Below, in pieces: positions 41,919 through 53,271 of a stretch of 64,000 nt of DNA. Numbering within the stretch: position 1 is the first letter of the stretch; each line of letters starts with the position of its first letter. The notes below the pieces were generated by a model, which made no database searches, had not been told where the DNA came from, and saw only the letters and a list, made by a program, of their open reading frames with translations. A program made the translations under genes and the position numbers. The stretch covers positions 434,001 through 498,000 of the forward strand of contig OZ038433.1 in NCBI GenBank assembly GCA_964036275.1, in the 5' to 3' direction. The stretch comes from Litoditis marina. Lineage: Eukaryota > Nematoda > Chromadorea > Rhabditida > Rhabditidae.

Positions 41919-43537
41919 TGGAAAAATTGAATACATTAACGATAGAAAGTGGAATTGCAAATATGAGGGGCCGATTCTTCTTTGTAGTTTGATCTCGAAA
42001 CACGCCAACATTTATAGAAAAACAGCATAAACTTTAAAACCAGCAAAACGAAGTGCGACAACACACTATCGCCTTGCTCTAGAACGAGCGCACCTTACTG
42101 TAACAGATTCATGCAGTTGTGGAAGAAGGATTGAAATTTTCCACAAAAAGTTTCAAAAAAACCGGTTTCATAATTGTAAACGAGATTCGTAGTTTGGAAA
42201 GCTAGATGAATGAGAATTACTGACTGCTGCAGTCACCAGCACAATAGAGCTCTCTCGCTTTTTCGGATTCTGGTTTCGGGTTCAATTCCATCGAAACTAG
42301 GACAATCTTTTTCATCCTATTGACTAATACAGATGAAAACTATTGGAGGCAGTTAGGTTCTTGAGAGCAGGACGCAAATTGGAGAAACGGTGGCCCGATT
42401 GAGAGTTTCTGAGTACGTATGCTAGAAGATCCCGGCACCTTCAGCCCATCCTGCCTCTCTCGCTCTGCCTCACTATTTCTCGTCACTCACATCGCGGCGG
42501 GATGTAAGGACAAAGAAATAGCGTACGTTTGAGGAGACGCAGGATGGGATGAAGGTGCCGGGATCTTCTAGCATACGTACTCTGAAACTGGAATCAGAGC
42601 AGAAGAAGAGCAACTCACGAAAGCGTTAGTCGACCGTTCGTGAATCAAAGACGATAGAAAATGCGGGGCATCGGAGGGCGGAAGCCGTTTTCCGACACGT
42701 GAACGAGAGAAGTACGTTTTCCTGGGAACGTAGGGCAAGATGGGAAGGGAAACAGGTTTGGATCAGGAAGGAAAGGTGAAGAAAGGCGATGTGTGAGAAG
42801 TACTTTTAAAGAGGGCAGTTTAGGTACTCTGGGGTACCTAAATATAAGATTGCACGCGCCGAAACAGGCAAAAGCGTGTGAACCGTATGCAAATTAGGCT
42901 CGTTAGTTTGAACTAGAATTACATTTATCGATTTTCCTTCGCATGTTCTCTCATAGTAACTTTCCTTACCGACTCCCTTTAAGGAAGGCGGAAAGGAAAG
43001 CCAATTCATGTACTTCGGCGTACCTAAACGTGCAGCGTACCCAATGGAGTAAAGTTTTATCTTTCTTTTCTATTGGAGTTTGCCAACGTTAAACTAGTCA
43101 TAACCAATTAGTGAGATTTGAAAATGTTCTCATTTGTATTCCATGTGTTTAATTGTATCGTGGTTCTCGAATATATTTTCTTTTCGATACTATAAAAAGA
43201 AAGTCACAACTGTGATAAAATATCTTTTATAACACTGACTACCATGTTGTTTCCTTCCCATTTCGTTTCTCATATAAAATACTCTGCTGTAGATTGCGAA
43301 TCAGAAGTTTACGACGTCATGCTAGAGTAACACTAGTCAAACCTAGAAACAAGTAATTTGCTGATACTTTCATTCATTATTACACCAAGAGGAACTTTAC
43401 CACATGTAAATTTCAGGAACAAGAGGTACGGAGATTCACCTTTCTCTGATTCCATCTGAGAACAAAGGTGTTCTCAAATGAATATATTGAAGTCGAGAGA
43501 ACTATTCTCTGATTATACTTATGACCAAATATTCTAG
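41918..43537. other. Divergent intergenic region between phosphatase and aminoacylase
   Basis: Probable promoters of both genes lie here. It contains an inverted-repeat element (42405-42589) and a palindromic TTTAGGTACTCTGGGGTACC near 42828. No exon was found. Confidence 0.5.
42405..42589. repeat. Inverted-repeat element, CCGGGATCTTCTAG family, best copy
   Basis: The outer ends are GTTTCTGAGTACGTATGC and GCATACGTACTCTGAAAC. Arms of about 50 bases include CTAGAAGATCCCGGCACC and its inverse. No coding capacity. Confidence 0.85.
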
Positions 43538-43538
43538 A
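43537..43538 (+). promoter_or_regulatory. Candidate spliced-leader acceptor, aminoacylase-1
   Basis: AAATATTCTAG then AA then ATG. Confidence 0.5.
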
Positions 43539-43539
43539 A

Positions 43540-46500
43540 ATGTCTGCTGTGGAGGATGACGCTGTAACCAAGTTTCGCGAATATCTTCGGATTGATACTG
43601 CGCATCCAACTCCCGATTACGGTATACTGGCATGTCAAATAAGTTAAAATATAGTCTTTTCCATTCCTACGGAGACTCCTGCAGTAGGATTTGGAGAATT
43701 CCAAGCAGTTTTGCTCACTAACTTTTGATCGGAGAAGTTGAGGATGTTCGTACCTCCTTCTCGTTCTCAGGTAGAGTAGATATACGAGAGCTTTTTCTAT
43801 GAACTTTATTTTCAGCTCCACAACAGCCTCCGGAAAGTTTGTAAGGTTAATGTAGGAGTCTCGTTAGGAATGGTGTGAACTACATGAATCAGGCAGTTAG
43901 ATGCTTTTACGAATTCCGAGAGCACTTTCAAACGGCATGGACGTTATAGGATTCGTCATACCGTTGTGGACACCGTACCATTCATTTAGTATGGGGTGGG
44001 GTTTGGCGAGGGGCCAGCTAGTCTGCGTATCATTGATCTTAACACTCTCTCAACTGCTGGCAAGTAGTCAACGACCGCTCACCCCGCATCGCTCAATCAG
44101 TCGAACCCTCTGCTGTCTTTATGGGGAAAATGGCGACTATAGAAACCTTTTCATACAAATGCTTAGGAATTCATTTCAGCATGCCACTATCTTCAAGGCG
44201 TATTGCATTTAGGCGCTTTCTCAAAAAAATATTTTTTAGAGGTAACTAACAGAATGAACTTTACACGCACTGAAAAACCAACGTTCTTTTCTTTCAGAAA
44301 AGTGTAACGAATTCCTTTTCAAACTTGCCGACGATCTTGGAATCAGGAGGAAAGTTGTCTATGTGAGTTCGTTTCTGAGCAAAGCGTTTTGATGCTCGTG
44401 GACAGCAAACTGCGAAAAAAAAATATTACTGATTCCCGTTAGCAAAATCCTATCAATCGAAAGCCGATGTTTAGAATAGAGTTAGAGAAACACAGAGTGA
44501 GACGGTGCGGGGAGACCCATCATTTAGGACGAGTAATGAGATAAAACTACAGATTAGATATTTCTCTGCACTGGGATGAGAATAACTTGCACTAGAAGTA
44601 AATTGAACAGTCACGTAAACTTGGCACTTCAAAGAGGCATCGTGCACTGTGTCATTGCACTTTTCTGAGTTTCACGTCACTGTGCAACTGACTAAGAGTA
44701 CAGATAATTATCGATCGTAAAAAAAACTTATTCGAAGAATGGAGGAGTCGAGAGTTTTTCTTCCAATCAATAATCCAACTTTCCAGCCTACCCCTGGGAG
44801 ACCGGTGGTGATCATGACGATTCCGGGTCTGGAACCGGATAAGAAGTCCGTTATGCTCAACTCGCATGTGGACGTTGTTCCCTCGTCCAAGGTGACCATT
44901 TGAGCAATTTGTATGAGTAGAGAAAATTATTTCTGAAATAGAAATTGAAGTGACTCGCTACCGCAATAGTTCTCGTAATTCATACAGATTGGCAGCTCGC
45001 AAATGAATATTTCAGCATGTTTTTTTTCGTATTGAGCCAGATAAAACGTCAGACAACTCATGTTTTTTTCAAGAAACTTTCATCCTGTTTTAAATATTTG
45101 CAAGCCCTAGTGGTAAATAGAAATGCTATATACAATATACGTAATGAAATTGATTGTATGAAAAACGTAGTGGTTCTATTCTAAGCGTCCGTTGCATGCA
45201 ATCATCTTTCTCGCGACGCTACAAAACAATGAATGCAATGTAGATAAATTTGTATAAAAAAACGATGTAAAGTGAGAGACGATTAGCTTTTGAGATTGAA
45301 CTGCATGGAATATAGAAAAGGAGGACAATAACTCAAGAGGGAAATGAAAAATGTAATCTTGCAATTTTCATGGGTCAAAAACATTTTGTTTTTCAGTGAA
45401 AAAAAACTTGCAGCAAACAATTAGATGAAACGTCCTAATATGATTATCACCATTGATTCAAAAATGATAACAGAACAGAGTACACTACAAGTTTCTTGAA
45501 TATTCATGTGAAGTTAGCATTCTAATAGCCTAAGTGTGCACTTTGTCGTTTCACGTTTCCTAGTTCTGCTGTGTTTAACATGTTTCACGTGACTGTGCGA
45601 TAGACTGACAGTATAGCTGATTTTTGTTTCAGATACGTTTTTAGTGTAAGCGGACTTTTCTAAAAGATTTAGCATATATTTTTTGAATCAGTCTGTCAGG
45701 ATGATCATGAAAATTGCGAGATTAGATTTTTTATTTCCCTCTTGAGTTATTGTCCTCCTTTTCTATATTCCATGCAGTTCAATCTCAAAAGCTAATCGTC
45801 TCTCACTTTACATCGTTTTTTTATACAAATTGTCCTCATTTTCTATATTTCCGAAGGAAATAATGAGCATCTAATCAATTATTATTAAACTTTTTTCAAC
45901 GTAACAATGAATACTAAGTTGATTTGCAGAACATAAACTGCGTTAGAACTCTGGTTAGTAAGCATTCTCTCAGAAACCGTGATCAATCCTTGATTTCGGG
46001 CAGCGCACGTGTGGCGCCGTCCATTTTTTCTTCTTACGTGACACTTTGGCTCAGTCGGCAGAGCAGCGCACTACAGTTCAGTAGGCCGAGGGTTCGAATC
46101 CTTTCACGGACAGCATTTTTGTTTTTGTTCGATTAACCTTTTTATGTAGTCAGGATCTCTACGGATTAACACAATTGCTTTTCCAATATATTTTAATCTA
46201 TTCACACACGCTGGGTTGATGCTTTAAAAACAAAAACTGCGTTACGAGTTTGGTTAGTAAGCCTTCTCTCAGAAACCGTGATCAATCCTTGATTTCGGGC
46301 AGCGCACGTGTGGCGCCGTCCATTTCTTCCACTCTTCGTGGCTATTTGGCTCAGTCGGCAGAGCAGCGCACTACAGCCCAGTAGGCCGAGGGTTCGAATC
46401 CTTTCACGACCACCATCATTTTTGTTTTTGTTCGATTAACCTTTTTATGGAGTCAGGATCTCTACAGATTAACCTAATTGCTCATTTAATATACTTTAAT

Positions 46501-49500
46501 CTACTCTAACTACCAAAAAACAAAACAACAGCTCACTTCGCACACTCCGCACATCTAGAAGTGATTGTGAAAGCAGCTGAATGCAATGTTTCCAAGGCGA
46601 TAAAATGGCTCATTTTCAACCGATTGATCCAAGATTTTAGATTTACACATGACTCTGCTGTTTCTAACTATATTCCAAATTTCAGACGAATCGGTTAAAT
46701 TCGTCGGTTTTGCGGCCGCCGCGCCACGCCACGCGGCCGCCGTCGGAAGACATTTTTGCGAGACGATATTCAGAATAACTGTAGATCACTGGTCGCACAT
46801 TAAATATCGAATAGCTCAATGATAAAGCCTTTCCTCCTCTATCTCTTTCCATCAAAATCTCAAAAATCCGTTCAGGAGTTTTTGAGAAAATGGCATAAAA
46901 CCACTTTTGAAAGTCCGCAATGTTGTGATCAAAAACTAATCTGCGCAGCGCTTCGCGCTGCGCGCGATTAATGAATAAATCTTCAGGAGCACTGGAAACA
47001 CGATCCATTCTCGGGAGAAAAGGAAGAGAACGGAGACATTTATGGAAGGGGGGCACAGGACATGAAATGCGTGGGAATTCAATATCTGGGGGCACTTAGC
47101 AGACACTTTGGGAGGGGGAAGAGGCAGTGGAGAAGAACCATCCATATTGTATGGCAACCAGGTAGAAACACACTAGGGCATTTCAGATTCGATTGTGCGA
47201 ATGAGCCTTATATCTCTCACTTCCCTTCTCTCTACTTCTTTTCATCTTTCTCTTTCTCTCTTTCTCTCTCTTTCTCACTTTTTCTCGGTCTCTATCTCTT
47301 TTCTACCTATTTGGTATCTTTTCAATGTTCAAAGAAATAGTTTGCTATAGTTCGTTTCATTCCCACTGAGACCCATTGGCACCGTGCCAAGATTTTCGGT
47401 TGGCTATTTCTCCGACCAGATATAAGTTTTCTGAAGACTTTTTTAATTGACTTGTTCTTATGAAACTGAACAACCTTTACCAGCCATTTGCAGTTTATTG
47501 TAAAAATCCAAAGTGGGTAAAAATCGTTTGAAATATTCATTGGTTCGCTGCCAAGTCTCAATGGGAATGACCGGGACTATAGTTCCCCTTACCGAAATAG
47601 TTTTATTTCTAGACGAAGAACTGGGAGGTGGTGAGGGAATGGGCAAGTTCTGTAAGATGGAGGAGTTCAAAGACATGAACGTGGGCTTCGTTCTCGACGA
47701 GGGAATCGCAGTGGAAAGTGACAAATTCGACGTCTTCTACGCCGAACGAGCAATGTGGTGTGCGTATTGTATATAGTGTTGGTCAATTGCACAGTCACGT
47801 GAAACATGTTGAACACAGCAGAACTCAGAGACGTGCAATGACAAAGTGCACGATTCCTCTTTAGAATGCTATCTCTACGTGACTGTTCAATTTAGTTCTA
47901 ATATATAGAGACTTTACACTACTCTGGAAAACTTCTGCAGCACAACGTAACAAAACACTGTTTACACCAGTAAAACAGTGTTCAACCTGCGTTTTACAGG
48001 TTAGTGTCGACTTCGCACTACATTTTGAGCAATCACAGACAAATCTACGGGTTGAATGAGCTCTATTAGAAAACAAATATCCGAATTTCCAGGGCTGAAA
48101 ATAACTTGCGAGGGCTCGCCTGGCCATGGATCCAAGTTCATCGAGAACACTGCAGTGGAGAAAATGGTGGGCGGTCTCAAGGGACCAGAATGGAATACCT
48201 ATACCACTACTTCGATCCATCATTCTCTTGCTCTGGCAACAATTTGGAAGCGATGAGCCCTTTTTGCCACGCATCAATTACAGTTTCGCACTCATTTTTG
48301 GGACAACTGACACAAACTCTCAAAATGGTTTACTCAACTTAGTTAAAAACACCATATTTCTAGGATCTTCGAATACTTTCTCAACGTTCTTGGAGCTCTT
48401 ACTCTAAAGCGACCGACCGCAGCTATTGTATCGCGTTTTACTGTGTTCTGGTTTGATTACGGTGAAGCAATTTCTTTACGTGGACAAATTTGTGGACAAA
48501 TTTCTGGAACCGCAAAAAAGTCTTTTGAAGACGCCAAGTCCAGCTGATCAGCTAGTTTCTATCTGACCCTGGCTGTGATAAGCTACTTTCTGATTTTGCC
48601 GAGAACGTTACTTCGATCGGGTTCAGCTCTTCACTTTTTTCAATTTGAACCCGATTAACATCGCCTATGGCCCAGTGAACTACTCAAATTCGTCTGAATT
48701 CAACCACGTTTAGCAATCGATCGTGAACAGTGCCCTGTGCTACCGCGCGACGCAGAAAAAGAAGAAGGAGGATGGAAACTTGGAAGATGGCCAAGTGACG
48801 TCACTCAATGTGACAATGATCAATGGGGGAGTACAGGTCAACGTCGTACCGCAACAGTTCACCGTTTGTACGTTTTACTTCTCAGGACATGGATTGTTGG
48901 TTTACTGTAACACAACGTTGCGTACAGGAATTGTTGCAGAACTGTTCTGTTCTGAACAGTACAGTTTTTCCAGTAACTTTCCAATTTCATTAAAAAACTT
49001 GAAAAACTGTTGTTTTCCAGCGTAACAGCTATTAACGAAACACAAGCGGACCTATAAATACCGTGCTGCAACGAATGTGCCGTTTGAACAAAGTTGTTCG
49101 GTTTTTGAACTGTTTTGGCATTTCGTAAAATACAGAGCGTGTTAGTTTGCGCGAAATCGCGGGGGGGAGGGGATTCGAAAGTCGCACACTTTCAGTGGCA
49201 AGAAGGGAAGAAATACAAGCCAATTCCCTGGAAATTTATCTCTTCCGTATTCTCTTCTTTCTCTGATCGGGGGTCGAGACATTAAATTATGAGAAAAAAA
49301 ACCACTCATTTACTATGAAACCAATAAAACAATTTTTCTCATTCAAAATCAAACAAACTCCTCATTTTAATGATGCAATGCCCTCAATAATGCTTAGTCC
49401 ATTTCATTCCCACAGAGGCCCATTGGCGTCGTGCCAAGATTTTCGGATGACTTTTTCTTAGATGAGATATGAGTGTTCTAAAGAAAAGTTTCTATTTACA

Positions 49501-51354
49501 CGTTTTTATGGAACCGATCAGCCGCTAACAGAGATTTGCAGTCTTTTCAAATACTCCAATTTGCTGGAAAACAGCCTGGAATATTTATTGGCATGCTGCC
49601 AAGTCTGAGTAGGAATGACCGGAACCATATTCCACCGGGATACCTGTCCCGCGCGAAGTAAGGCGGAACGAGAGACACATGAAGTGTCGTGATGTTAGAG
49701 GAGACGTAGTGAGAAATTGTAAACTTCAGGCATGGACCTTCGCGTTTCCCCAAACGACAGCGTCCTCGACATCGAGACCATGTTCTGCCAATGGTGCAAG
49801 AGGGCGGGAAGCGGTGTGGCTTACGAGTTCATTATGGTAAGTTTATTGGGAAACAGAGAAGTGATAGTACGTATTGGGTTATTCAATACTATAGGTTCTT
49901 GTAGGCTATAACTATGGAAGATATATATTTTTTCGTCTTCAACCCGCTGTGGTTGTACCCTATACATCGCTGTTACCATAGAAAAATGAAAAATGTCACG
50001 AGTGACGAGAGAGAGAGAGAGAGAGAGAGAGTGGCGCGAGATAGAGATATAGAGTGAGAGAGAGAGAGAGAGCGAGTGGCGCGAGATAGAGATACAGAGA
50101 GTGAGAGAAAGAGAGAAAAAGTGAAGGTACTTTTTCGACTTTTCACTGTATCTTTTCCCAGCAGATTTTCTGTCTAGAACTGCTTATAGTAAACTACAAA
50201 GTGAGAACTAGATTATTTCTAGAAAGGCTCTGTCAGTGATGTCAGTCCAAACTCTGTCCACGACGCATGGTGGAAAATATTCGGAGAAGCTCTTCGTGAA
50301 CAGTATGTCATCATGTTTCTCTTTTTCCAGTTTATGAAAGAAGGCACCTCATAGTTTCCTTATTGAATTTAGATTAGCCTTGGCAGTTTTCACAGGTGAT
50401 GTGAGAAATTCAACTAAAAGGGAAACCCTGGGCTGAGGATGTGACGAAATATGATTGTGTACTACATAATAAAACTACATAATAAACTACATATTAAAAG
50501 TACATAATAAAAAACAATTCACTAGTATCCTTCTACGTCAGTTTTAAACTTATGTCTTTCTCGCATCGTTGAATCAGAATCGAAACAAAATATTGGTTTA
50601 GTGATGTTGTTGTTCCAGAAACTGTGACTTCAAAAAGACGATTTTCCTGGCTGGTACCGACTCCCGTTTCATTCGAGAGGTTAATAAGAGGATAGTATAG
50701 GCTTCTCTCTTTACAAAGCATACGTATACGGTCATGGGTGAAAAGTCAAGGGACTTTTAGGCCCTAAAAGGATGATTTCGGCTACAAAATCGCGGGTCTA
50801 ATAGGAAGGCTAAAAGTACCTTGACTATTCACCCGAGGTGTATGTTTCCCTTATCCACTGTGTTTGTAGTTTGATCCTGTCGACTTCGATTGACTTTGAC
50901 TCACAATTCGCAAACTGTGACGTGCATCAGACTACAACGAAATGTTGTCGCTCCTTAGACAGGGTTCATACTTTTTGCTGCCAACTCTGGCAGCAGCAGC
51001 AGCAACATGCAAAATGTGATTATCGATCGTGCTGCCGACTGAAAGTTGCTGCCGGCAGCAAGCAGCAACAATCTGCTGCCAACTCTCCGCTCATATTTTT
51101 TGCTGCCAACTCTCGCGACATTCGTTGCAGTCGGCATATAAGGAAGAAAATATTTGCTAAACAATATAATGCAAGCCTCCCAACAAGAGTTTCCAAATTA
51201 TTTCCAGCTGGGAATCTGTGCAATTGGCTTCAGTCCAATGAACAACATGACACCTCAAATACACGGGCACAACGAGTATCTGAATGAGAAGACCTTCCTC
51301 CGAGGAATCGAAATCTACGAAACTCTAATAGACAGACTGGCAGCAGCCAATTAG
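43540..51354 (+). CDS. Aminoacylase-1 (N-acyl-L-amino-acid amidohydrolase), M20 metallopeptidase
   Basis: Exons: 43540-43621, 44298-44362, 44787-44891, 46987-47161, 47613-47759, 48093-48166, 48714-48867, 49730-49836, 50223-50302, 50619-50679, 51208-51354. All phases join; 398 residues against about 408 in human ACY1, and the match runs end to end. It would release free amino acids from N-acetylated ones in the cytosol. Zinc and catalytic residues are kept: NSHVDVVP (H76, D78), GRGAQDMK (D109), DEELGG (E144 base, E145), VLDEGIA (E172), GSPGHGSKF (H203), QIHGHNE (H371). The start is two bases after acceptor ATTCTAG. The donor of exon 5 was set at GTGCGT to keep WW and phase. Introns carry many repeats, including two tRNA-like units in intron 3 and the same 240-base repeat in introns 4 and 7. 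A possible family member with similar name in C. elegans was not assigned. Confidence 0.94.
43656..43873. repeat. Foldback, CATTCCTAC family, copy 2
   Basis: CCATTCCTACGGAGACTCCT pairs with TGTAGGAGTCTCGTTAGGAA across about 218 bases in intron 1 of aminoacylase-1. Confidence 0.65.
44590..44700 (+). mobile_element. Tc1/mariner-type MITE, copy E (internally deleted)
   Basis: Starts CACTAGAAGTAAATTGAACA and ends CAACTGACTAAGAGTA. The internal TGTGTTTAACATG block is missing, so it is shorter than its relatives. Confidence 0.75.
45251..45835. repeat. Long inverted repeat with a MITE nested inside
   Basis: About 45251-45366 is the inverse of about 45711-45835 (shared core GGAATATAGAAAAGGAGGAC). 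The central part holds MITE copy F (45480-45615). It lies in intron 3 of aminoacylase-1. Confidence 0.8.
45480..45615 (+). mobile_element. Tc1/mariner-type MITE, copy F
   Basis: Starts near GTACACTACAAGTTTCTTG and ends GATAGACTGACAGTATA; carries CTGTGTTTAACATGTTTCACG. Confidence 0.75.
46040..46112 (+). pseudogene. tRNA-Cys-like Pol III unit, copy 1 (not a functional tRNA)
   Basis: Box A TGGCTCAGTCGG (46047-46058) and box B GGTTCGAATCC (46091-46101) are perfect, and a T run follows near 46115. Counting from box A puts T33 and anticodon ACA in place. The D and T stems pair, but the acceptor pairs at only about 3 of 7 positions and the anticodon stem at about 3 of 5. Likely a tRNA-derived element. 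Confidence 0.65.
46340..46416 (+). pseudogene. tRNA-Cys-like Pol III unit, copy 2 (not a functional tRNA)
   Basis: Box A at 46347-46358, box B at 46391-46401, T run near 46419. Same ACA anticodon position. The acceptor pairs at about 4 of 7 positions, the anticodon stem poorly. The sequence after position 73 reads CCA, which could be chance or a trace of a copied mature tRNA. Confidence 0.65.
46690..46975 (-). repeat. Composite repeat head, reverse copy
   Basis: On the minus strand it begins CGCGCGCAGCGCGAAGCGCT (about 46943-46966), then reads through CTGAACGGATTTTTGAGATT and ends in a GC-rich CGGCCGC patch (about 46714-46740). It matches the heads at 7760 and 51415. It ends about 15 bases upstream of the acceptor of exon 46987. 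Confidence 0.6.
47355..47575 (+). repeat. Inverted-repeat element, CATTCCCAC family, copy 1
   Basis: CATTCCCACTGAGACCCATT at the left, CTGCCAAGTCTCAATGGGAA at the right, with GTGCCAAGATTTTCGG inside. Intron 4 of aminoacylase-1. Same order and orientation as 49397-49623. Confidence 0.7.
47771..47907 (-). mobile_element. Tc1/mariner-type MITE, copy G
   Basis: Opposite orientation: starts TATAGTGTTGGTCAATTGCA and ends CAATTTAGTTCTAATATATA; lies 11 bases after exon 5 of aminoacylase-1. Confidence 0.8.
49397..49623 (+). repeat. Inverted-repeat element, CATTCCCAC family, copy 2
   Basis: CATTCCCACAGAGGCCCATT at the left, GCTGCCAAGTCTGAGTAGGA at the right, with GTGCCAAGATTTTCGG inside. Intron 7 of aminoacylase-1. 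Confidence 0.7.
50005..50125 (+). repeat. GA microsatellite with a repeated GTGGCGCGAGATAGAGATA block
   Basis: GAGAGA runs interrupted twice by GTGGCGCGAGATAGAGATA. Intron 8 of aminoacylase-1. Confidence 0.85.
50865..50936. repeat. Short foldback, TGTAGTTTGA family
   Basis: TGTAGTTTGATCC at the left, ATCAGACTACA at the right, 72 bases, in the last intron of aminoacylase-1. The following 150 bases repeat TTGCTGCCAACTCT three times (about 50976, 51075, 51099). Confidence 0.6.
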
Positions 51355-51409
51355 AACCGACCATCTATGTTTTTATCTATATTAATGTTTAATCGAATGT
51401 ACACGTTCC

Positions 51410-52560
51410 TGTATCGCGCGGAGCGCGAAGCGCTCTGCGTGAGTTGTCTTTGGTTTGGCCATTGCGGACTCGTTTTTTCTTTTTAATTAACAAAAATCTT
51501 CAAACATATTCTTTTTTTGAAAACTAAAACGAGAGAACGTTAGAGAATCACGAATTGAACATTGTGTGAAAATTTCAGCCAAATCGGATTATTTTCGCCT
51601 GAGTTATGGTTTCGTGTCGTTGTTGAAAAGTTCCGCCGTAATTCGTCCCTCGTCCCTCCTCCCTCCTCCCTCGTCCCTCGTCCCTCACGAAATTCTGTCC
51701 GCATCGTAGTGGAAAAACTACTGAACCAATTTGGCTGAAATTTGAAACATCTATTCTATGGCAAAAGTTAGCTCGTCGCGCCAAGTATGAAATGTATATG
51801 TAATCTCTGGCGCCGGGCGCGGGCGCCAATAGGCGCCAAAAACGACTATTGGAAAAACTACCGAACCGATTTAGCTGAAATTTGAAACATGAGTTATAAT
51901 GCAAAAGATAGCCCGTCGCGCCAAATCTGAGATGAATACATCACCATTGGCGCCCGGCGCTGGCGCCAATAGGCGCCAAAAACGGCAAAACACTATTTAT
52001 CATCAACTAAAATGTTGAACACTAATAGAAATTGAATAATTTGTTGGAAAGTGTGAAAGTCTTTTTCCAAAACTGAAATTTTTCTTCTGGCGCTCGAACC
52101 AGGCGCCAGATGGCGCCAAAACCCAAACTCACGACAGCGTCAATGGAATCGTCTGAAATTCGGTACACTAAATAACTATCACATGGCAAGTAAGATGCTC
52201 AATCTGAAAATCAAAAAAAGTTCTGTTGGCATTGTGCGCTGGCGCCAATTGGCGCCAAAGTTGGAAAAATATCAGTTATCGTCAATCAAACGGTTTCAAG
52301 TTAACAGATATAGAATATTCCAATGTGAAATAAAGATCCACAAATTCAAAATCGAATTTTATCGTCTGGCTCGGAACAGACGCCAAATGGCGCCAAAACA
52401 AAAACACACGAAACTGACAATTGAATAGTTTGAATATTGCTCCAATCAGTAATTGACACATGTAGTGTGTACTGGTAGCTCACAAACCTAGAAAATTTCG
52501 TTTCGTTCTGGCGCCAGACGCGTGTGTCAATTGACGCAGGAATGAAAAAAAATTTCAACG
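51410..52560 (+). repeat. Composite repeat: GC-rich head plus TGGCGCCA degenerate tandem tail
   Basis: The head GCGCGGAGCGCGAAGCGCTC (about 51416) is followed by GTGAGTTGTCTTTGGTTTGG, a CCTCGTCCCT repeat (about 51645-51685), and CTACTGAACCAATTTGGCTG. The tail (about 51810-52520) carries at least eight GGCGCC palindromes in units of roughly 115-150 bases, and GAACCGATTTAGCTGAAATT recurs. The layout parallels 7690-8800. Confidence 0.65.
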
Positions 52561-52890
52561 AAGGTTTTTGATGTGGTATTGGAAATAATGGCTATATTGT
52601 AAGTGAGTTGGTGTCTCTAATTGTAGATTTGTCAATGGCGCCAATCCCCATCGCTTATCGCCGCTAAAAGCGGTGTACATGTCAATCGGAACGTTTAGCG
52701 TTTTTGTTCAGTTGTTGATAGTCACAGAGCCAGTAACCTGCGTTATATTAGAACATCAGCAATTTTATGGTCTGCATTCGGCTTCGTGCACACACAAAAC
52801 TGAGATTTCCATAATAATATAATGAGTTCACAAGATTCACTCTGTAAATAGGCAACATATGAAGTTGTAGGAGTACAACTAGCAAAAAAA

Positions 52891-53271
52891 GGACAATTAG
52901 TAAAAAGTGGGGGAACCAACAAATGTGTGAGTTGTGTTTGGTTCGACCTCGATATCAGCAAAAAGTGAACGATACGAATTGCTGTGATACTGTAGCAGAA
53001 GTATTCTGCAAAAATAGAACAATACAAATGTTGCACAATGGTTCACAACGCACGCATGTCGTCAAAGCACACATGAAATACCCTTCGGCAATTTCTGAAA
53101 TATCATGCGGGCTTCGTGAACCATTGTGCAACATTTGTATTGTTCTATTTTTGCAGAATACTTCTGCTACAGTATCACAGCAATTCGTATCGTTCACTTT
53201 TTGCTGATATCGAGGTCGAACCAAACACAACTCACACATTTGTTGGTTCCCCCACTTTTTACTAATTTTCC
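52891..53271. repeat. Large near-perfect foldback, arms of about 156 bases
   Basis: 52891-53046 is the inverse of 53116-53271, with a 69-base loop. The two strands give the same peptide over more than 40 codons, showing the arms are essentially identical. The outer end reads TAGTAAAAAGTGGGGGAACC, close to the end of the foldback at 8882. Confidence 0.9.

Larger units (their letters stand above)
45935..46500 (+). repeat. Tandem duplication, two units of about 300 bases, each with a tRNA-like core
   Basis: Unit 1 (45935 to about 46186) and unit 2 (46234 to about 46500) share CTCTCAGAAACCGTGATCAA, GATTTCGGGCAGCGCACGTG and the downstream GTTCGATTAACCTTTTTATG. They diverge most just upstream of the tRNA-like core. 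Confidence 0.85.

Noticed and set aside
43901..44212. 103-codon frame in the first aminoacylase intron
   Set aside because: Flanking exons join in phase without it, and no family resemblance was seen.
46040..46416. Two functional tRNA genes
   Set aside because: Promoter boxes are perfect but acceptor and anticodon stems do not pair and the anticodon ACA is not the normal Cys one.
46682..47095. 137-codon minus-strand frame (NRAQREALRRLVFDHN)
   Set aside because: It reads antisense through an aminoacylase exon and the GC-rich head of a composite repeat; repeat-derived.
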